Shown piece by piece: positions 6,901 to 10,221 of a DNA stretch of 10,221 bases (the first letter of the stretch is position 1; each line of letters begins with the position of its first letter). The DNA is taken from positions 1-10,221 of the forward strand of contig JAKAMP010000050.1 of the NCBI GenBank assembly GCA_021812865.1, read 5' to 3'. Position numbers and translations under genes: made by a program. The stretch is from Bacteroidota bacterium. Lineage in GTDB: Bacteria > Bacteroidota > Bacteroidia > Bacteroidales > JAAYUG01. The notes beneath the pieces are model-generated. The model was given only the letters and a program-made list of their open reading frames with translations. It ran no database searches and was not told the DNA's origin.

Positions 6901-7506
6901 AGCCAGAGCTAAAATGCCGGACGGCTTCAGTGAACCGTCAGTGGCCTCCATTAGCCCGTCTCTGCTGCTATTCAAGAATATCCTTTTATTCAGGTACACC
7001 ATTCCGTGAAATGCAGTATTCCGCGGAGCTGTCAACGTTTTACTGATTTTATATTCCTGAAAGGAAAGCTGAAGTACCATGCCTTCGCTGTAAAACCATG
7101 CTGACCCTGCTGCAACCTGGATATGGTTGAAATTGCCGGTCAATTCCTTATCGATGAATAATGAAACATAATGATACTGCCCTCTGGAATCTCTTTCCAC
7201 ATAGCCAATGTCGTTCATGCCTCCGACCAAAATGCGGTTATGAATTGTATCGAGGGCAAGGGCAAGGGGAGGAGTGGGGGTAGGGATGAGAAACCTCTCT
7301 TCGGAATCAAAATAAACGATTCCTCTGCGGCTGGCGAAGTACATCACTTGATCACTTCCCTGAACGATGGAGAAAATGCGCTGGTCGTTCAGTTCATCAA
7401 GCGGAAAATTTGAAATGTATGGATTCCCTTTCTGTGCCTCAGTGCTGCCTGTGAAGATCAATATGAGCACAGACAGCAGGGCAATCCTTGAAACCTGTCT
7501 GTACAT
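3985..7506 (-). CDS. Transmembrane propeller/Y_Y_Y sensor with SpoIIE-type Ser/Thr phosphatase
   Basis: A 1173-residue single-pass receptor. Residues 1-24 are a signal peptide (cut after STEA). Residues about 28-715 are beta-propeller repeats; the clearest two-component-regulator propeller motifs are IYALGKDRNDGLWLAHQYGL (294-313), IYDVEEDREGTLWMG (560-574) and VQELTLDETGNLWVV (684-698). A Y_Y_Y domain follows (about 740-818, with YQYMIEPMMNTWSDWS and the ending FTVRPPFY). One membrane helix spans about 824-845, then a coiled coil (about 850-930) and the linker DSILYAKRIQTAVMP (927-941). Residues about 955-1173 are a SpoIIE/PP2C-like phosphatase with the expected acidic metal ligands: D966 in SGDFYW, D983 in AADCTGHGVPGAFMSMLG, D1111 in FSDGY and D1164/D1165 in MDDMLVIGIRI. 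The sensor part should be periplasmic and the phosphatase cytoplasmic, normally removing phosphate from a STAS-domain anti-sigma antagonist. A lysine-rich insert (about 364-459) interrupts the propeller. The gene starts 36 bp after the acyl-CoA synthetase, suggesting one transcript. Signal and target are unknown. Confidence 0.93.
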   Translation of the reverse strand: MYRQVSRIALLSVLILIFTGSTEAQKGNPYISNFPLDELNDQRIFSIVQGSDQVMYFASRRGIVYFDSEERFLIPTPTPPLALALDTIHNRILVGGMNDIGYVERDSRGQYHYVSLFIDKELTGNFNHIQVAAGSAWFYSEGMVLQLSFQEYKISKTLTAPRNTAFHGMVYLNKRIFLNSSRDGLMEATDGSLKPSGILALASEKILFSIPLAKDECMFGTENGALYRFDGRRIIPLAISDSIYMKESILQNGIDLGHRYALSTLLGGCLIIDKQTGKTDYFLNFTSGLPDDEIYALGKDRNDGLWLAHQYGLSRVALQFPVKNFSNYPGIQGTLNTMVYFNNTIYVNSNEGVYFLKKFEEYVATDVAVKKSPHNNLRSSPDKSKDLSATGEKTTKAQADTLKTSTLSKRELRKLKKQQEEQQSTEKKPGFLARIFGSFQPEEKKEQAEQAPEIALQKKRIYSLQAVHYRYIKVEGIAGKCRQMLVMGNRLLVATNIGLYDITGSKATPVILDTYIRFIKASGDNKTLYAGASSGVRSYRYENGKWQLLHQFNELKNRTIYDVEEDREGTLWMGSEGFLYRIKLNEKGIPAVVKPIYVQTDYTEPLRIKFIGKQLYVFISTGIYKFQGDSLQLFRQAGMTQPRYYLSIPSVALAYIDNQWCVVSADQARFHEQLVPYLNLFDGVQELTLDETGNLWVVDMNSHLACIESRAQAGASRSFSLLVKDVKNDQKKLFPLENFVVDYSTSALSFDLVAPFYLKENAVEYQYMIEPMMNTWSDWSTTNAHIRQFVPYGKHALRVRARNILGVISNEQTLTFTVRPPFYLKIWFILLCVMMLVALVLLAIRLRVRNLKAEKQKLEEKVRERTLEIQHQKERIEEQRDELAMRNEEILQQKEEIEAQRDEIEAQNNALEDQNYRIALQNQEITDSILYAKRIQTAVMPSESEVTQIIPDSFIFFKPRNIVSGDFYWMTRKKEKTMVVAADCTGHGVPGAFMSMLGISFLNEIVNGQELPRANDILNELRQNVLNTLSQKVENVDIQDGMDIALVIIDRQQMKVEYAGAFNPLVLIRKGEMHEIPANRMPIGAHVFEKENFSSHWIDITAGDALYIFSDGYISQFGGDDDRKFNSKAFRQLLLNIHNRPMKEQKDILETTMKNWMRTNEQMDDMLVIGIRI

Positions 7507-7542
7507 AGGTATTATTTTATGTTTATGGTCTGATACATCTTG

Positions 7543-9447
7543 TCAGAATAATATTGAAATGGCCTCTATGTTGAAGGCATTGCAAATATCTTTTGATTCC
7601 GGTTTGTAAAGATAATCAATTCGGTTCCGGAAGTGTTCAGTAATTTTGCCCCTTACGATCTTCATGGTGCTGTTCACCATGCCATTCTCCTCGGTAAAGG
7701 CTTCGTTCATTATGGCAATGGAGGCTGGCAGCCATCTCTGCGGGAACATGCTGGCATATTTTCGTCCGGTGCGGTACTCCCCAATTTCGCTTTCGATCAG
7801 TTTCAGCGCCGCTCTCTTTCCTTCGTCAGATTTTGAATCCAGACCCTTTTCAAGCAGGTATCTTTTAACCGCTTCCCGGTTGGGCACGATAAGCGCTACG
7901 GTGTAAGGATTCTGATTATTGTACAGCATGCACTGGTCAATGTATTTTGAGTTTTCAGTGAATGCTTCCTCAATTCCTTCCGGGCTGTATTTTTCTCCGT
8001 CATCGGCAATGAGCAGGCTCTTGAATCGTCCAAGCACATAGAGGAAACCGTCGGCATCCATATAGCCCATATCACCGGTATACAGCCACCCATCCCTGAT
8101 GGTGTCGGCAGTGGCCTTCTCGTTGTTCCAGTACCCCTTCATTACGTTCTCGCCCATTACTACGATTTCACCCTTTTCGCCTATGGGCAGTTCATTGCCT
8201 TTCTCATCGCATATTTTCAGTTCAATGGGTTTTACCAGGTAGCCCGAAGAGCCAAGCTTGGCCAGTCTCTCAGAATTGGAGGAGATGATGGGGGAAGCCT
8301 CGCTGAGTCCGTATCCCTGAAACATGGGAATGCCCAAGGCATAGAAGAAGCGTTGAAGTTCTATGTCCAGCAGGGCGCCTCCTCCAATGAAAAACCTGAG
8401 CTGACCCCCAAAATTTTCACGGACTTTTTTGAACAGAATAGAGCTGAATAGGCTGTTCAAAGGCTTCAGCATGATTCTCCATCCTTTCCCTTTGTCAAAG
8501 CCAATGCCGTTGTATGCATAGGCCACCTTCAGGGCGAAATTAAACAGGCCCTCCACTAATTTTCCTTTTTCATGAATGCCTTTCTCGATATTTTTTCTGA
8601 AGTTCTTGGCCAGGGCAGGCACAGAAAGCAGGAAAACCGGTTTCACCTCCTTAATATTGATGGGTATGTTTTTCAGGGTATCCATGGCTGTTTTTCCTGT
8701 TTTCACCGAAGCGATCCGGGCCCCGGCGGCCATCATGATGTAAATGCCTGCTGTATGGGCAAAAGCATGATCCCAGGGAAGGATAAGCAGGCTGGAATAC
8801 CAGGGATGAACATCCATGAGGGTAAGTCCCTGTTCCACATTGGCCGTGTAGTTCCTGTGAGAGAGAATAATGCCTTTGGGATCGGCAGTTGTTCCTGATG
8901 TGTAGCAGATATTGGCATAATCATCATCCGTAACCGATGCCCGGCGTTCATTGAATCCCTGCCGGTTCACTTTCAAGTACTCGTCGCCCATCTGCAATAC
9001 TTTCTCATACAGAATGTCCTTGTGGTGAAGGTTTTCGACAAGATCAAGGATGATAATCTTTTCGAGCGAGCCGATCTGATCCTTCAAGGTTTCCAACTTG
9101 GCATTTTGTGAGCCCGAAACGACGATCATTCTTGCCCCGCTGTGTGTGAGCCTGAAACGAATGTCTTCCGGTTCTGTGAGTTTAATGGAAAGGGGAACAT
9201 TTACTGCGCCTGAATACAAAACACCCAGTTCGCTGATAACCCAATCATTCCTTCCTTCTGAAAGCAAGGCCAGCCGGTCGCCTTTTTGTATTCCCAGGCT
9301 CATCAGCCCGGCGGCAAACCGGAATACCTCTTGCTGCACCTGGCGATAGATCATGTTTTCATACATATCGCCCTTCTTTTCCATCAAGTAAGAATTATCG
9401 CCAAATCTGGCGACGCTACTTTCGAAAAGGTCCAGAATAGTCTTCAT
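7543..9447 (-). CDS. Long-chain acyl-CoA synthetase (AMP-forming)
   Basis: A 634-residue member of the ANL adenylate-forming family, expected to activate a fatty acid with ATP to an acyl-adenylate and then to acyl-CoA. Visible motifs in order are the ATP-binding loop YTSGTTADPKG (182-192), FFIGGGALLD (352-361), the A5 motif GYGLSEASP (378-386), the A7 motif GWLYTGDMGYMDADGFLYVLGR (split here as GWLYTGDM 453-460 and GFLYVLGR 467-474, with D459 and R474 as the ribose and hinge contacts), and a C-terminal NSTMKIVRGKI (592-602) in which K596 is the likely catalytic lysine. The order and the 'STMKIVR' ending resemble the long-chain (FACL) branch rather than acetyl-CoA synthetases. Length is normal and no signal peptide is present, so it is cytoplasmic or membrane-associated. 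It is the first gene of the minus-strand block and lies only 36 bp ahead of the receptor-phosphatase. The acyl chain preference is not readable from sequence. Confidence 0.93.
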   Translation of the reverse strand: MKTILDLFESSVARFGDNSYLMEKKGDMYENMIYRQVQQEVFRFAAGLMSLGIQKGDRLALLSEGRNDWVISELGVLYSGAVNVPLSIKLTEPEDIRFRLTHSGARMIVVSGSQNAKLETLKDQIGSLEKIIILDLVENLHHKDILYEKVLQMGDEYLKVNRQGFNERRASVTDDDYANICYTSGTTADPKGIILSHRNYTANVEQGLTLMDVHPWYSSLLILPWDHAFAHTAGIYIMMAAGARIASVKTGKTAMDTLKNIPINIKEVKPVFLLSVPALAKNFRKNIEKGIHEKGKLVEGLFNFALKVAYAYNGIGFDKGKGWRIMLKPLNSLFSSILFKKVRENFGGQLRFFIGGGALLDIELQRFFYALGIPMFQGYGLSEASPIISSNSERLAKLGSSGYLVKPIELKICDEKGNELPIGEKGEIVVMGENVMKGYWNNEKATADTIRDGWLYTGDMGYMDADGFLYVLGRFKSLLIADDGEKYSPEGIEEAFTENSKYIDQCMLYNNQNPYTVALIVPNREAVKRYLLEKGLDSKSDEGKRAALKLIESEIGEYRTGRKYASMFPQRWLPASIAIMNEAFTEENGMVNSTMKIVRGKITEHFRNRIDYLYKPESKDICNAFNIEAISILF

Positions 9448-9820
9448 CAGGTCGGCTTTAGGGTTTCAGGTACCAATATTAGCCTAAAATAAACATTTAA
9501 AAAAGAGAAATTTGGCTAATGACCGTCTTCATTGTGCTTCCTTGAGAATTTTTTTGCAATTCCAGGATGTGCATGATTTCTAACCAACCCATGGAATAAA
9601 AAAGAAAAGGACTGGCATGATATATTTTTTTGAAAACGGGCTTTCCTGGTTTGCTGAAAAATTGAGTGTTGAACCTGAAGGACTGCAAAATCATTTCAGT
9701 TTGTCAAGGCTAAAGTTGAGCCAGTTTATTACTATGTGATGATGTGGAATAACCTTACTTCATTTTTTTAGCTGGATAAAAGTTCTATTTTTGAGCCTTT
9801 ATTTTTAGAATAGGTATTTT
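9448..9820. other. Divergent AT-rich intergenic region
   Basis: These 373 bases separate the divergent acyl-CoA synthetase and MFS genes and should hold both promoters. Many short A and T runs are present. No perfect hairpin with a T-tail, tRNA or repeat was found; the best inverted repeat is a 4-bp GGCT/AGCC pair at 9708-9722. A 65-codon minus-strand frame (9694-9497) and a 40-codon plus-strand frame (9617-9739, beginning MIYFFENGLSWFAEKLSVEP) overlap each other and neither has recognisable features. TATTTTTA at 9800-9807, 13 bases before the MFS start, resembles a -7 element but lacks a -33 partner at the usual distance. Confidence 0.6.
9474..9502 (-). promoter_or_regulatory. Candidate promoter for the acyl-CoA synthetase
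   Basis: On the minus strand TAATATTG (9481-9474) differs from the Bacteroidota -7 consensus TAnnTTTG at one position. It is preceded, after 17-19 bases, by a T-run that could stand in for the TTTG -33 element. A start near 9467 would give a leader of about 20 bases. The evidence is a consensus match only. Confidence 0.32.
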
Positions 9821-10221
9821 ATGCAAATGGAAAAGGCCACAATGAGAGATTCAGCGTTCATCCGATGGAGCGCGTTGGTGCTGATCAGCCTGGTGATGTT
9901 CTCCAGTTATTACTTTTATGATGTCTATTCGGGGATTAAATCGGCTTTGCAGGCCGCAACGGGTATGAGCAATGCCGATTATGGTGAGATGTATGGCGCC
10001 TATTCCTTTACCAACTCGTTTCTGCTCATGGCCTTCTTCGGGGGCATGATTCTCGACAGGTTCGGAATACGCAAAACGGGGATAGTTTTTATCAGTTTTA
10101 TCACCCTTGGAACCTTCGTCACAGGGTATGGATCGAGTAATCTGTTTCACGAAGGTTCATTCGGTTACCGTTTCTTCAGTTCCTTTCTGAACGCCTATTC
10201 TCCTGCCCTGAAAATGATGAT
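9821..10221 (+). CDS. MFS transporter, N-terminal part (runs off the right edge)
   Basis: The frame opens with ATG at 9821, after an in-frame TAG at 9806-9808, and stays open for 133 codons to the edge of the window. Starts at 9827 and 9842 (MRDSAFIRW) are also possible, since the first seven residues MQMEKAT are not conserved in character. The translation shows a first membrane helix (WSALVLISLVMFSSYYFY), a loop with GMSNADYGEMYGAYSF, a second helix (FLLMAFFGG) and the major facilitator motif A, GGMILDRFGIRKTG, followed by a third helix. This order is diagnostic for an inner-membrane major facilitator superfamily carrier. The arrangement 'YYFYDVYSGIKSAL' recalls the sugar/peptide-like MFSD1-related carriers of Bacteroidota, but the substrate is not determined. 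It is transcribed away from the acyl-CoA synthetase. Confidence 0.88.
   Translation, partial: MQMEKATMRDSAFIRWSALVLISLVMFSSYYFYDVYSGIKSALQAATGMSNADYGEMYGAYSFTNSFLLMAFFGGMILDRFGIRKTGIVFISFITLGTFVTGYGSSNLFHEGSFGYRFFSSFLNAYSPALKMM

Noticed and set aside
9497..9694. 65-codon minus-strand frame upstream of the acyl-CoA synthetase
   Set aside because: No domain, signal peptide or repeat, AT-rich composition like the spacer, and it would overlap the synthetase promoter region.
9851..10150. 99-codon minus-strand frame
   Set aside because: Antisense to the MFS gene, whose motif A (GGMILDRFGIRKTG) identifies the coding strand.

Overview
The window looks like chromosomal DNA from a free-living or gut-type member of the Bacteroidota (probably class Bacteroidia or a close relative). 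The reasons are the proteins it encodes: a large periplasmic propeller/Y_Y_Y sensor fused to a SpoIIE phosphatase, and an outer-membrane barrel protein with the 'GYVVKSSGDTIRGLIY' type of N-terminus. The starts also lack Shine-Dalgarno sequences, spacers are AT-rich and genes are of moderate GC. No RNA gene, CRISPR array, insertion sequence or phage gene was recognised.

Layout from left to right. Bases 1-209 are mostly non-coding leader, perhaps with the tail of an upstream reading frame at the very edge. A plus-strand gene (210-1448) encodes a secreted outer-membrane beta-barrel protein. It converges on a minus-strand block, and a perfect 11-bp hairpin (1478-1504) between them can stop transcription from both sides. 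The minus-strand block, in order of transcription, is: an AMP-forming long-chain acyl-CoA synthetase (9447-7543), a 1173-residue transmembrane receptor with a cytoplasmic SpoIIE/PP2C-type phosphatase (7506-3985), a DUF819 polytopic membrane protein (3864-2710) and an aldo/keto reductase (2555-1533). A 373-bp AT-rich divergent spacer (9448-9820) then separates the synthetase from a plus-strand MFS transporter (from 9821) that is cut by the right edge.

The synthetase and the receptor-phosphatase are only 36 bp apart and are probably co-transcribed. The DUF819 gene and the reductase have larger gaps (120 and 154 bp) with possible promoter-like sequence, so they may be separate units that share a direction and the end terminator. 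The receptor should sense something in the periplasm and pass it through one membrane helix and a very regular coiled coil to a Ser/Thr phosphatase that keeps all expected metal ligands. Its target (normally a STAS-domain anti-sigma antagonist) is not in this window. The most notable observations are a roughly 95-residue lysine/glutamine-rich insert inside its propeller, a strict heptad array with glutamine in a core position, its tight linkage to the acyl-CoA synthetase, and a 16-bp palindrome upstream of the DUF819 gene. None of these alone proves a new system.
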